The notes under the pieces are model-generated. The model had not been told where the DNA came from, did not search any database, and saw only the letters and a program-made list of their open reading frames with translations. Shown piece after piece: positions 1 through 7,388 of a DNA stretch of 13,687 bases (positions within the stretch are counted from its first letter, which is position 1; the number at the start of each line of letters is the position of its first letter). The position numbers and the translations under genes are program-made. The stretch is taken from assembly GCA_011049955.1 (NCBI GenBank), contig DRGV01000111.1, forward strand, positions 1-13,687, read 5' to 3'. Source of the DNA: a bacterium (GTDB lineage: Bacteria > UBP18 > UBA7526).

Positions 1-143
1 AGGTAGGAATCTTCTATACTACCGAAAGTCTCTTGGAGGGTCTCCAGGACCTGAGAGAAAGCGTATTCTACATTGATCAGTTTCTCTTTCACCCCCTGAG
101 TGACTTTCTTTATTAAATAGGGGTCCTTCAGGATCAGGAGGTG
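1..143 (-). CDS. ptsI: Inverted fragment of PTS enzyme I (N-terminal half, partial)
   Basis: Read on the minus strand from 143 down to 1, this stretch is open throughout and encodes about 47 residues beginning HLLILKDPYLIKKV and ending EDSY, running off the window. This is the part of enzyme I that in the family lies just before the segment ending in (R/K)ERAADxRDxG(R/K)R(L/V)LRN. The plus-strand gene that follows resumes exactly at VGRRVLRNLLG. So a piece of the same gene is present in reverse orientation, with about 9-10 residues (the ERAADIRD-like stretch) missing between the two. The plus strand of this interval has stops in both relevant frames (114-116 and 118-120), so no normal upstream reading exists. 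It is either a real inversion within ptsI or a fold-back chimera at a contig end; the sequence alone cannot decide. Identity as enzyme I rests on motif recognition. Confidence 0.8.
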
Positions 144-1481
144 GGTAGGAGGGTATTGAGGAATCTCCTGGGCAGGGAGAGGGAAACCCTGGCCACCTTG
201 GAGGAGGAGGTTATCGTCGTGGCCCACGATCTCTCTCCTTCTGATACGGTATCCATGCACAGAGAGAAAGTCATCGGGTTTGCCACAGATATGGGAACCA
301 AGACCTCTCATACGGCAATCATGGCCCGGGCCCTGGAGATCCCGGCCGTAGTGGGATTGAAGAACATCACACGAGAAGCCCAGGCACTTGATACCCTGAT
401 CGTGAATGGCAGTCATGGTTCAGTAATTATAAACCCAGATAGAGAGACCCTGAAGAAATACAGGAAGGACCGGGAATCCTTCAAGGTCTTTGAACACGAG
501 TTAGTCAGGTTAAGAGACCTTCCTGCTCAGACGCTCGATGGCCATAAGGTGGTTCTGGCCGCAAATATCGAGATTCCGGATGAGGTTAAATATGTCAAGG
601 AGCACGGGGGAGAGGGGATCGGGCTATATCGAACAGAATTTCTTCATTTAGGGAGGAGTGACCTTCCTTCTGTTGACGAGCAGTTTGAAGCCTATAAGGA
701 GGTGGCCCAGAAACTTGCTCCTCATCCAGTGGTTATCAGGACACTGGATCTGGGAGGGGATAAGTTCCTATCCTATCTCAACCTTGCCCCAGAGATGAAT
801 CCTTTCTTAGGCCTAAGGGCCATTAGGCTTTGTCTGGCGGATATCCCCCTCTTCAAGGATCAACTGCGGGCTATATTGAAGGCCAGCACCTATGGAAATC
901 TAAAGATTATGTACCCCATGATCTCCGGGGCTGAGGAAGTAAAGGAGGCAAACCAGATATTGGAGGAAGTTGAGGAAGAGTTTAAAAAGAAAGGAATCCC
1001 TTTCAATAAAGACTTGGAAGTAGGGGCCATGATCGAAATCCCTTCTGCGGCTCTCACCTGTGAATCCATTGCCAAAGAGGTGGACTTCTTCTCCATTGGA
1101 ACCAATGATCTCATTCAGTATGCCCTGGCCATCGATCGGGTGAATGAGAACATCGCCTACCTCTATCAGCCCCTCCATCCTGCGGTACTTTCGCTTTTGA
1201 AAAGAATCATCGATGGGGCACATAAGGCAGGAATCTGGGTGGGGATATGTGGAGAGATGGCCGGAGAGCCCCTCTTTACACCTCTTCTATTGGGTCTAGG
1301 TTTGGATGAATTAAGCATGAGCCCCATCGTCATTCCTGAGGTGAAGAAGGTCATTCGCTCTCTTACCATAAAAGAAGCAAAAGAACTTTCCAGAAAGGCC
1401 CTAGAACTTTCTACGGCCCAGGAGATCGAAGCCCTCCTTAAGGACATGGTGGGGAAAATTATACCGGAGGTGGATACTTAA
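141..1481 (+). CDS. ptsI: PTS enzyme I (PEP-protein phosphotransferase), 5'-disrupted
   Basis: Enzyme I takes phosphate from phosphoenolpyruvate onto a histidine and passes it to HPr in the cytoplasm, starting the PTS cascade. The product reads 446 residues from GTG 141, against about 570-590 for the family, so roughly the first 130-140 residues are absent. What remains begins inside the central swivelling domain (VGRRVLRNLLG). The phosphohistidine motif is at about residues 52-63 (TKTSHTAIMARA, H57). The PEP-binding TIM barrel follows, with EGIGLYRTEFL near 158-168, SIGTNDLIQY near 320-329 and the catalytic cysteine C370 in GICGEMAGEP. The GTG at 141 is a valine codon inside the family alignment, not a true start; the upstream sequence is the inverted fragment. 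The next gene begins directly after its stop, so they are likely co-transcribed. Function is secure; intactness in the organism is not. Confidence 0.93.
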   Translation: MGRRVLRNLLGRERETLATLEEEVIVVAHDLSPSDTVSMHREKVIGFATDMGTKTSHTAIMARALEIPAVVGLKNITREAQALDTLIVNGSHGSVIINPDRETLKKYRKDRESFKVFEHELVRLRDLPAQTLDGHKVVLAANIEIPDEVKYVKEHGGEGIGLYRTEFLHLGRSDLPSVDEQFEAYKEVAQKLAPHPVVIRTLDLGGDKFLSYLNLAPEMNPFLGLRAIRLCLADIPLFKDQLRAILKASTYGNLKIMYPMISGAEEVKEANQILEEVEEEFKKKGIPFNKDLEVGAMIEIPSAALTCESIAKEVDFFSIGTNDLIQYALAIDRVNENIAYLYQPLHPAVLSLLKRIIDGAHKAGIWVGICGEMAGEPLFTPLLLGLGLDELSMSPIVIPEVKKVIRSLTIKEAKELSRKALELSTAQEIEALLKDMVGKIIPEVDT

Positions 1482-2543
1482 ATGATGAACCTTGATAACC
1501 TAAAGGATATCAGAAAGTATGATAAGAAAGATATGGCCTATCTTTTAGCTGATTTTCCCGATCAATGTTCCCGGGCCATTAAGATAGCTCTGCAGGCGCC
1601 TCTTCCTTCATACAAGAGGATTGACGAGATTCTGGTCTGTGGTATGGGGGGCTCAGGTATTGGAGGAGAGATATTGAAGAGTGTGGTAGAGAAAGAGTTA
1701 AAAATTCCTCTGGTAATTAACAAGGACTACCAGATCCCGGAGTTCGTTAATTCTCAGACCCTGGTCTTTTCTGTCAGCTACTCGGGGAATACAGAAGAGA
1801 CCCTTTCTGCCTATCGAGAAGCAGTAAAGAAGAAGGCCCAGATAGTTGCCATCACTACTGGAGGGAGATTGGCTGGATTGGCCAAGAGAAGTAAGATTCC
1901 CGTAATCTCTATACCTTCTGGGCTTCCTCCCCGGGTCTCTTTGGGCTATCTCTTCTTTTCCCTTTTGGTTATCCTGGAACGCCTGGGACTGATCAAGAAT
2001 AAGAAGAAGGAATGCCAGGAGACCCTCCGGCTGCTTAAAGATTTGAGAAAAAAACTTTCGCTTCCATCAAGGGCAGGTTCTAACCAGGCAAAGAGAATAG
2101 CCCTTAAACTATACAAGAATCTCCCCCTCATCTATACCTCTCCTATCCTCTTCCCTGCCGGCCTGCGCTGGAAGGGACAGTTATCTGAGAATAGCAAGGT
2201 TTTGGCCTTTTCCAATACCTTCCCGGAACTAAACCATAATGAGATCGTTGGCTGGAGATGCCTACCAGGAATCCTTAAGAGATGTTATCTCATCAACCTG
2301 TGTGATAAGAAGGATTCTTCCAGGATAAAGAAGAGAATAAAGATTACTTCTAAGATTATTAAAGATGAGGCAAAGGGTTTGGACTTCCTCTATTCTCAGG
2401 GAAAAAGCCTCCTTGCCCGCCTCTTTTCTCTCATCTATCTTGGAGACTGGGTGAGCTACTATCTCGCTATATTGAATAGAATAGACCCCACCCCAGTAAA
2501 GGTCATCGACTATCTCAAGAGAGAGCTGGCCAGGAAAGGATAG
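1482..2543 (+). CDS. Bifunctional phosphoglucose/phosphomannose isomerase
   Basis: Cytoplasmic SIS-fold isomerase (353 aa) interconverting glucose-6-P or mannose-6-P with fructose-6-P. It belongs to the compact type first known from archaea, not the about 550-residue classical PGI. Visible motifs: the first SIS loop GMGGSGIGGE near residues 54-63, the phosphate loop SYSGNTEET near 99-107, and GLPPRVSLGY with the arginine that distinguishes this family. QLSEN and FPELNHNE near 233-255 hold the expected catalytic Glu and His, and PTPVKVIDYLK near the C-terminus holds the expected lysine. The start is ATG 1482, directly after the ptsI stop (1479-1481). GGAGG at 1466-1470 inside ptsI is the ribosome site, 11 bases away; a second ATG at 1485 is possible. 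Coupling to ptsI places hexose-phosphate entry beside PTS phosphorylation. It may also make mannose-6-P for nucleotide-sugar synthesis (inference). Confidence 0.9.
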   Translation: MMNLDNLKDIRKYDKKDMAYLLADFPDQCSRAIKIALQAPLPSYKRIDEILVCGMGGSGIGGEILKSVVEKELKIPLVINKDYQIPEFVNSQTLVFSVSYSGNTEETLSAYREAVKKKAQIVAITTGGRLAGLAKRSKIPVISIPSGLPPRVSLGYLFFSLLVILERLGLIKNKKKECQETLRLLKDLRKKLSLPSRAGSNQAKRIALKLYKNLPLIYTSPILFPAGLRWKGQLSENSKVLAFSNTFPELNHNEIVGWRCLPGILKRCYLINLCDKKDSSRIKKRIKITSKIIKDEAKGLDFLYSQGKSLLARLFSLIYLGDWVSYYLAILNRIDPTPVKVIDYLKRELARKG

Positions 2544-2550
2544 ATAAAGT

Positions 2551-2656
2551 GAATCGGAGAATCGGTGAACCGGGGAATGGGGAAACTATCGAATCGTGGA
2601 ATCGGGGAATCGGTGATTCTCTCCCTGCCCCCGTTTCCCCCTTTCTCCGTTTCTCC
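2551..2656. repeat. 8-base-period degenerate tandem array with inverted halves
   Basis: Units stay in strict phase of eight: gaatcgga, gaatcggt, gaaccggg, gaatgggg, one odd unit, gaatcgtg, gaatcggg, gaatcggt. The array then turns to pyrimidine-rich units of the opposite sense (ccgtttcc, ccctttct, ccgtttct). It fills the gap between the hexose-phosphate isomerase and nucleotidyltransferase genes. The two halves could fold back in a transcript. Confidence 0.85.
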
Positions 2657-2679
2657 AGATTGTAAGTGAGGTATAAGCA

Positions 2680-3426
2680 GTGAAAGCCCTTATCTTGGCG
2701 GCCGGTTATGCTACCAGGCTCTATCCCCTGACCAAGGATAGACCGAAGCCCCTTCTCGCCATTGCCGGCAAGCCCATCTTAGAATACATTATGGAGAGAT
2801 TAAAAAGAGTAGAAGAGATCGAAGCTGTTTACCTGGTAACTAACAAAAAGTTCATTCCGAACTTCCAGAATTGGCTCGCTAACTTCAAAATAAAAAAGAG
2901 AGTAAAAACTCTAAATAATGGCTCAACATGTGATGATAATAAACTGGGAGCCATTGGAGATATAAGATTTGTTCTGGAGAAGGAAAGAATCGATGATGAC
3001 CTTCTAATCATTGCTGGAGATAACCTCTTTGAATTCGACCTCTCCAGGTTCATTCGATTCTTTCATGAGAAGAAGGCTTCCTGTATTGCTCTTTATGATA
3101 TTGGAGATAAAGAGAGGGCCAGGAAGTATGGGGTGGTGGCTATAGATGCGAATCAGAGGATCGTTAACTTTGAGGAAAAACCTTCCTGCCCTGCCTCTAC
3201 CCTGATCGCCACCTGCTTATATCTCTTTTCCAAAAAAGACCTAAGTCTTATCTCAACCTACCTTAAAGAGAAGAGAAGTAGCGATGCTCCAGGATTCTAT
3301 ATCCAATGGTTAGCAGAAAAAGAAGAGGTTTATGGCTTTGTCTTCAAAGAGAAGTGGTATGATATCGGAAGCCTGGAATCCTTAAGAGAAGCAGATTCGG
3401 AATACAGAAAAAAAGAGAGCCACTGA
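2680..3426 (+). CDS. Sugar-1-phosphate nucleotidyltransferase
   Basis: A 248-residue, single-domain GT-A fold nucleotidyltransferase (NTP_transferase family) that joins an NTP to a sugar-1-phosphate, releasing pyrophosphate. The N-terminus has the nucleotide-binding signature in the form LILAAGYATRLYPLT followed by RPKPLL; Y-A replaces the more usual G/S-G/K before T-R-L, a variant known in the family. The metal-binding aspartate is in IIAGDNLFEFDL near residues 107-118, FEEKPS near 164-169 is the typical sugar-site strand, and WYDIGSLESL near the C-terminus carries the second acidic site. It ends without the left-handed helix domain seen in GlmU or ADP-glucose synthases, as in RmlA-like enzymes. 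Start is GTG 2680 with GAGG at 2668-2671, eight bases upstream. Base and sugar specificity cannot be told from sequence; the neighbouring hexose-phosphate isomerase suggests a supply of hexose phosphates. Confidence 0.85.
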   Translation: MKALILAAGYATRLYPLTKDRPKPLLAIAGKPILEYIMERLKRVEEIEAVYLVTNKKFIPNFQNWLANFKIKKRVKTLNNGSTCDDNKLGAIGDIRFVLEKERIDDDLLIIAGDNLFEFDLSRFIRFFHEKKASCIALYDIGDKERARKYGVVAIDANQRIVNFEEKPSCPASTLIATCLYLFSKKDLSLISTYLKEKRSSDAPGFYIQWLAEKEEVYGFVFKEKWYDIGSLESLREADSEYRKKESH

Positions 3427-3448
3427 GAACACAGAACCATAGAAAGCA

Positions 3449-3568
3449 GTTAGACAGTGAGACAGTGGGACGGTTAGACAGGTAGACAGATAGAAAAAGA
3501 TTCTTAACTGTCAAACTGTCAGTCTGTCAGACTGTCCTACTGAATATTGACAGTCAGACCGTCAAACT
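3449..3568. repeat. 8-base-period degenerate tandem array with inverted halves
   Basis: Phase-locked octamers gttagaca, gtgagaca, gtgggacg, gttagaca, ggtagaca, gatagaaa are followed after one spacer unit by taactgtc, aaactgtc, agtctgtc, agactgtc, the reverse-complement type, then looser units to about 3568. It occupies nearly the whole gap before metK and ends 25 bases before its ribosome site. Confidence 0.85.
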
Positions 3569-3605
3569 GAAAGAATATAAACTCTGTGATTGCAAGGAGG
3601 TAGGA

Positions 3606-4814
3606 GTGAAGAAACATCTATTTACTTCAGAGAGTGTGACCGAGGGACATCCAGATAAGATCTGTGATCAGATTTCGGATGCAGTATTAGACGAGATTCT
3701 GAGATACGATCTTAGATATCATCTCCCTCCCTATCGTAAGAAAAGAGGGGGTAAGAGAGGAAGCCGGGTGGCCTGTGAGACCTTTGTCACTGTGGGATTG
3801 ATTGTAGTGGGAGGGGAGATTACCACTAAGTGCTACGTTGATCTTCCTCTTCTGGTGCGCAACCTGATTAAAGATATTGGCTATACCCGACCAGAGTTCG
3901 GTTTTGAGTATGAGACCTGTGCCATATTGAACGCCATTGGAAGGCAATCCCCGGATATTGCTCTGGGAGTGGATACCGGAGGAGCTGGGGATCAGGGTGC
4001 TATGTTCGGCTACGCCTGCAAAGAGACCAAAGAACTCATGCCCCTGCCCATTATGCTCGCTCATGGATTGACCAGGAGGTTAGCCCAGATGAGAAAGAAA
4101 GGGATCCTGGACTATCTTGGGCCAGATGGGAAGAGTCAGGTCACTGTAGAATACCAGGATGGCAAGCCAGTTCGCGTGGATGCTGTGGTTCTCTCTACCC
4201 AGCATACAGAGAAGATCCTGAATGCTAAGAAAACCCACATAACGGATGAGGCAAAGGAAGAGTTAATCGAGAAGGTAATAGAGGCCGTCATCCCAGGGAG
4301 ACTTCTGGACAAGAGGACAAAGTATCTGGTCAATCCCACTGGGAAGTTTCTCACTGGTGGTCCCAAGTCTGATACCGGAATGACGGGAAGGAAGATCATT
4401 GTCGATACCTATGGAGGAAGAGCTTTGCATGGGGGAGGAGCCTTCAGCGGAAAGGACCCCACCAAGGTTGATAGGTCTGCATCCTATATGGCGCGATATA
4501 TCGCCAAGAACCTGGTGGCCGCGGGGATAGCGGATGAATGTTGTATTCAACTGGCCTATGCCATTGGAGTCAAGGATCCGGTCTCGGTCATGATCGACAC
4601 CTATGGTACCGGAAGGATTAATGAGAAGAGAATCGTGGAGTTAGTGAAGAAGCACTTCTCACTGACCCCAGAGAGAATCATCAGGGAACTCGACCTCTGG
4701 CGACCCATCTATAGGAAGACCGCCTGTTATGGCCACCTGGGAAGGGAAGAGGAAGGCTTCAGCTGGGAGAAGAGGGACAAAGCAGAGACATTGCGCAAAG
4801 AAGTTGGACTATAA
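3606..4814 (+). CDS. metK: S-adenosylmethionine synthetase
   Basis: Makes S-adenosylmethionine from methionine and ATP in the cytoplasm. The 402-residue product has the family motifs in order: FTSESVTEGHPDK at the N-terminus, VACETFVTVGLIVVGGEITT near 55-74, the ATP-binding GAGDQGAMFGYA at 126-137, LSTQHTE, GGRKIIVDTYGG-like segment (TGRKIIVDTYGG), and GGGAFSGKDPTKVDRSASY near 275-293. The start is GTG 3606 with AAGGAGG at 3594-3600, five bases upstream. It fits the conserved N-terminus, numbering residue for residue with E. coli MetK through about residue 33. A 15-residue basic insertion (about residues 37-52, RKKRGGKRG inside) then sits before the conserved RVACE, and the later motifs are shifted accordingly. 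The gene precedes a PfkB kinase and ahcY, suggesting an S-adenosylmethionine-cycle unit. I see no SAM riboswitch in its leader, which is filled by an 8-base repeat array. Confidence 0.97.
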   Translation: MKKHLFTSESVTEGHPDKICDQISDAVLDEILRYDLRYHLPPYRKKRGGKRGSRVACETFVTVGLIVVGGEITTKCYVDLPLLVRNLIKDIGYTRPEFGFEYETCAILNAIGRQSPDIALGVDTGGAGDQGAMFGYACKETKELMPLPIMLAHGLTRRLAQMRKKGILDYLGPDGKSQVTVEYQDGKPVRVDAVVLSTQHTEKILNAKKTHITDEAKEELIEKVIEAVIPGRLLDKRTKYLVNPTGKFLTGGPKSDTGMTGRKIIVDTYGGRALHGGGAFSGKDPTKVDRSASYMARYIAKNLVAAGIADECCIQLAYAIGVKDPVSVMIDTYGTGRINEKRIVELVKKHFSLTPERIIRELDLWRPIYRKTACYGHLGREEEGFSWEKRDKAETLRKEVGL

Positions 4815-4820
4815 CAGAAA

Positions 4821-4932
4821 AATAGGAGGATAGGAAAGTGAGAAAGTAGACAGGTGGGAAAGTGAGACGGAGAAAGGGAGAAACGGAGAAAGGGAGAAAA
4901 TCTCCGCTTCACCGATTCTCCGATTCACCGAT
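4821..4932. repeat. 8-base-period degenerate tandem array with inverted halves
   Basis: Fourteen octamers in phase: aataggag and gataggaa, then agtgaga- and ggagaaa-type units, switching at 4901 to tctccgct, tcaccgat, tctccgat, tcaccgat. ggagaaa and tctccg units are opposite-sense partners. Lies between metK and the PfkB kinase gene. Confidence 0.85.
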
Positions 4933-4943
4933 TCAAAAAGAGC

Positions 4944-4971
4944 AATGTTCATTGTTAATTGTTCAATGTAA
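4944..4971. repeat. Short 7-base-period array
   Basis: Four 7-base units aatgttc, attgtta, attgttc, aatgtaa directly follow the octamer array, so period 7 and period 8 arrays abut in one gap just before the PfkB kinase ribosome site. Confidence 0.65.
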
Positions 4972-4987
4972 AATGAAGGGGTAGAAG

Positions 4988-5902
4988 ATGAGTGTTCTGG
5001 TTGTGGGTTCTGTTGCCTTAGATACTGTGAAGACTCCTTTTGGGGAGGTGAGAGAGGCCCTGGGAGGTAGTGCCACCTACTTTGCCCTGAGTGCTCATCA
5101 CTATACCCAGGTGAGCCTAGTAGCAGTGGTGGGAAGCGACTTTTCCAGAAAGCATTTAGATCTCTTTAGGAGAAAGGAAATCGATATTAAAGGACTGGAG
5201 ATAAAGAAGGGTAAGACCTTCCGATGGAAGGGCTACTATGAGTATGATCTGAATCAGGCCCATACCCAAAAGACCGAGTTGAATGTCTTCCGCACCTTTC
5301 GCCCCAAGATACCACAGGAGTATGAAAGAATAGAGTATATCTTCTTAGCCAATATCGATCCCCAATTACAGCTTTCTGTCTTGAGACAGGTCAAAAGGCC
5401 CAAGCTCGTTCTCTGCGATACCATGAACTACTGGATTGAGAAGAAGAGGAAGGAACTACTCCTCACTCTGAAAGGAGTAGACATCCTTCTCTTGAATGAC
5501 TCAGAGGCCAGGGAGTTGACCGGAGAGCATAATCTCTTCAAGGCCTCGCGCCGAATACTTAAGATGGGTCCCGAGAAGGTAATCATAAAGAAGGGGGAGC
5601 ATGGGGCTCTGATGTGGAGCGAGAATTCCCATTTCGCTGCTCCTGGGTATCCTTTAGAGGACATCAATGATCCCACTGGTGCTGGAGATAGCTTTGCCGG
5701 AGGATTCTTGGGCTTCTTAGCCTATATCAATGACCTGAGTGAGGAAAATATGAGGAGGGCCATGATCTATGGGAGCATTATGGCCTCCTATAATGTGGAG
5801 GATTTCAGTGTGAAGAGACTTGAAAGATTAAGGAATAAGGAGATTATCGAGAGGTATCGGGAATTCAAGAGAATGACCCATTTTGAGGACTTGAGACTTT
5901 AA
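4988..5902 (+). CDS. PfkB-family (ribokinase-like) kinase, possible adenosine kinase
   Basis: A 304-residue cytoplasmic kinase of the ribokinase/PfkB fold, which phosphorylates a sugar or nucleoside hydroxyl with ATP. PfkB signature 1 is seen as LGGSATYFALSA near residues 25-36. Signature 2 is NDPTGAGDSFAGGFLG at 227-242, with D234 as the catalytic base and GAGD as the anion hole. The middle holds CDTMNYWI and LLLNDSEARELTG, typical of the family's lid and nucleotide region. The start is ATG 4988 with GAAGGGG about ten bases upstream. It lies between metK and ahcY. Because AhcY releases adenosine, adenosine kinase activity is an attractive idea, but the sequence gives no substrate motif and a sugar kinase is equally possible. 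Family assignment is firm, substrate open. Confidence 0.85.
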   Translation: MSVLVVGSVALDTVKTPFGEVREALGGSATYFALSAHHYTQVSLVAVVGSDFSRKHLDLFRRKEIDIKGLEIKKGKTFRWKGYYEYDLNQAHTQKTELNVFRTFRPKIPQEYERIEYIFLANIDPQLQLSVLRQVKRPKLVLCDTMNYWIEKKRKELLLTLKGVDILLLNDSEARELTGEHNLFKASRRILKMGPEKVIIKKGEHGALMWSENSHFAAPGYPLEDINDPTGAGDSFAGGFLGFLAYINDLSEENMRRAMIYGSIMASYNVEDFSVKRLERLRNKEIIERYREFKRMTHFEDLRL

Positions 5903-5920
5903 TGAAACCACAGATTTGAT

Positions 5921-5955
5921 TTACTTTTTACTTGTTACTTTTTACTTCTTACTTC
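5921..5955. repeat. 7-base-period tandem array (5 units)
   Basis: ttacttt, ttacttg, ttacttt, ttacttc, ttacttc, five units with variation only at the last base. It fills most of the 83-base gap between the kinase gene and ahcY. The adjoining 5957-5967 is the reverse complement of a cacttcg(c/t)tcg motif also found before comF. Confidence 0.85.
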
Positions 5956-5985
5956 CGAGCGAAGTGAGGTAGAGGAGGTTGTAGA

Positions 5986-7239
5986 ATGAGATACCATATT
6001 AAAGACATTAAGTTAGCAGAGAGGGGGAGGAGACGTATCGAGTGGGCAGCCGGGGAGATGCCTGTTTTACGACTCATTAAAGACGAGTTTAAAAAAAAGA
6101 AGCCCCTGAAGGGCTTGAAAATCTCTGCCTGTTTACATGTGACGAGTGAGACCGCTGTCCTGATGCAGACCCTGAAGGCCGGGGGAGCAACCCCTTATCT
6201 CTGTGCTTCTAACCCCCTCTCCACCCAGGATGATGTGGCCGCTTCCTTAGTGAAGCACGATGGGGTCAGTGTCTTTGCCATTTGCGGAGAGGATAACAGA
6301 ACCTATTATCAGCATATTAGAAGCGTTTTAAATATTCGGCCCCGGCTCACCATGGATGATGGGGCAGACCTTATTACTACTGTTCACCGATCACCGATTA
6401 CTGATCACCGTAATATCGTTGGAGGAACGGAGGAGACGACTACCGGGGTAATTAGATTAAAGAGTATGGCAGATAGGGGGATATTGAGGCATCCCATCAT
6501 CTCCGTAAACGATGCTCAAACAAAGCACTTCTTTGATAATAGGTATGGAACGGGGCAGTCAACCATAGATGGCATATTGCGGGCCACGAATAGACTCCTG
6601 GCAGGGAGCAACTTCGTGGTCTGTGGTTATGGCTGGTGCGGAAGGGGAATCGCCATGAGAGCCAGAGGGATGGGGGCCAGGGTAATCGTCACTGAAGTAG
6701 ATCCCTTAAAGGCCCTGGAGGCCTCTATGGATGGCTATCAGGTAATGCCCTTGAATGAAGCGGCGAGAGTAGGGGATATTTTTGTTACCGCAAGCGGGGA
6801 TATAAACCTCATTGATAAGCGACACTTCAGGGTAATGAGGGATGGGGCAATCGTTGCCAATGCCGGCCACTTCAATGTCGAGATAAATATCCCGGCTTTA
6901 AAGAAGATGGCCAGAAGAAAGAAAAGGATAAGAGGAGCCATCGATCAATATCTCCTTCCCGGGGGAAAGAGGATTAATCTCTTAGGAGAGGGGAGGTTGG
7001 TGAACTTAGCCTGTGCCGAGGGGCATCCCCCAACGGTAATGGATATGTCCTTTGCCAATCAGGCGCTGTCTGTTGAATATCTGATAAAGAAGAAGGACCT
7101 AAAGAAAAAGGTATATCCCGTTCCGTCCCCGATAGACAGAAGAATTGCCCGGTTGAAACTCAAATCCTTAGGAATAAGAATAGATAGATTGACCAAAGAA
7201 CAAGAGAAATACCTTAAGTCCTGGGAGTTGGGAACCTAA
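5986..7239 (+). CDS. ahcY: Adenosylhomocysteinase (S-adenosyl-L-homocysteine hydrolase)
   Basis: NAD-bound cytoplasmic enzyme that splits S-adenosylhomocysteine into adenosine and homocysteine, relieving product inhibition of methyltransferases. The 417-residue length matches the short form lacking the loop of about 40 residues found in many proteobacterial and eukaryotic enzymes. Motifs: EWAAGEMPVL near 19-28, LHVTSETAVL, CASNPLSTQDDVAASL, DDGADL, GGTEETTTGVIRL, the NAD loop GYGWCGRG at 214-221, ASGD, NAGHFNVEI, GRLVNLACAEGHPP and MDMSFANQAL. Start ATG 5986 has GAGGAGG at 5972-5978, seven bases upstream. The usual K-Y (PDxYRY-like) C-terminal end is absent, as is common in short forms. Residues 134-143 are written by a run of four 7-base units (6385-6412), replacing a normally Glu/Arg/Leu-rich stretch between DDGADL and GGTEET without changing its apparent length. 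Confidence 0.96.
   Translation: MRYHIKDIKLAERGRRRIEWAAGEMPVLRLIKDEFKKKKPLKGLKISACLHVTSETAVLMQTLKAGGATPYLCASNPLSTQDDVAASLVKHDGVSVFAICGEDNRTYYQHIRSVLNIRPRLTMDDGADLITTVHRSPITDHRNIVGGTEETTTGVIRLKSMADRGILRHPIISVNDAQTKHFFDNRYGTGQSTIDGILRATNRLLAGSNFVVCGYGWCGRGIAMRARGMGARVIVTEVDPLKALEASMDGYQVMPLNEAARVGDIFVTASGDINLIDKRHFRVMRDGAIVANAGHFNVEINIPALKKMARRKKRIRGAIDQYLLPGGKRINLLGEGRLVNLACAEGHPPTVMDMSFANQALSVEYLIKKKDLKKKVYPVPSPIDRRIARLKLKSLGIRIDRLTKEQEKYLKSWELGT
6385..6412 (+). repeat. In-gene 7-base tandem array (4 units) in ahcY
   Basis: Four consecutive 7-base units, caccgat, caccgat, tactgat, caccgta, lie inside ahcY and encode residues H134 to about N143. The unit matches the family of arrays seen in the intergenic gaps; compare tcaccgat and tctccgat units at 4909-4932. 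The reading frame stays open across it. Confidence 0.7.
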
Positions 7240-7240
7240 A

Positions 7241-7373
7241 CGCAAATCGCAGATCGCCGGTCGCTAATTGCAGATCGCAGGTCGCGTATCGCGGGTCGTC
7301 AAAAAACGACGAGCGACAAAGCGAAGCGGGCGACAAGCGACAAGCAAAATGGGCGACAAGCGATAAGCAATTA
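7241..7373. repeat. 7-base-period degenerate tandem array with inverted halves
   Basis: Eight units cgcaaat, cgcagat, cgccggt, cgctaat, tgcagat, cgcaggt, cgcgtat, cgcgggt, then an A-run turn near 7301, then opposite-sense units of gcgacaa/gacaagc type to 7373. The halves can pair around the central cgtc/gacg. It fills the whole gap between ahcY and the exported SpoVG-like gene. Confidence 0.85.
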
Positions 7374-7388
7374 CAAGGGAGGATAGAA

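Noticed and set aside
3547..3581. Promoter for metK (perfect TTGACA at 3547-3552)
   Set aside because: No -10 box at 16-18 bases; nearest AT-rich candidates need 19-23. The TTGACA falls in the octamer array and may be chance.
3427..3605. SAM riboswitch before metK
   Set aside because: The gap is filled by an 8-base array; none of the conserved SAM-riboswitch core motifs is recognisable.
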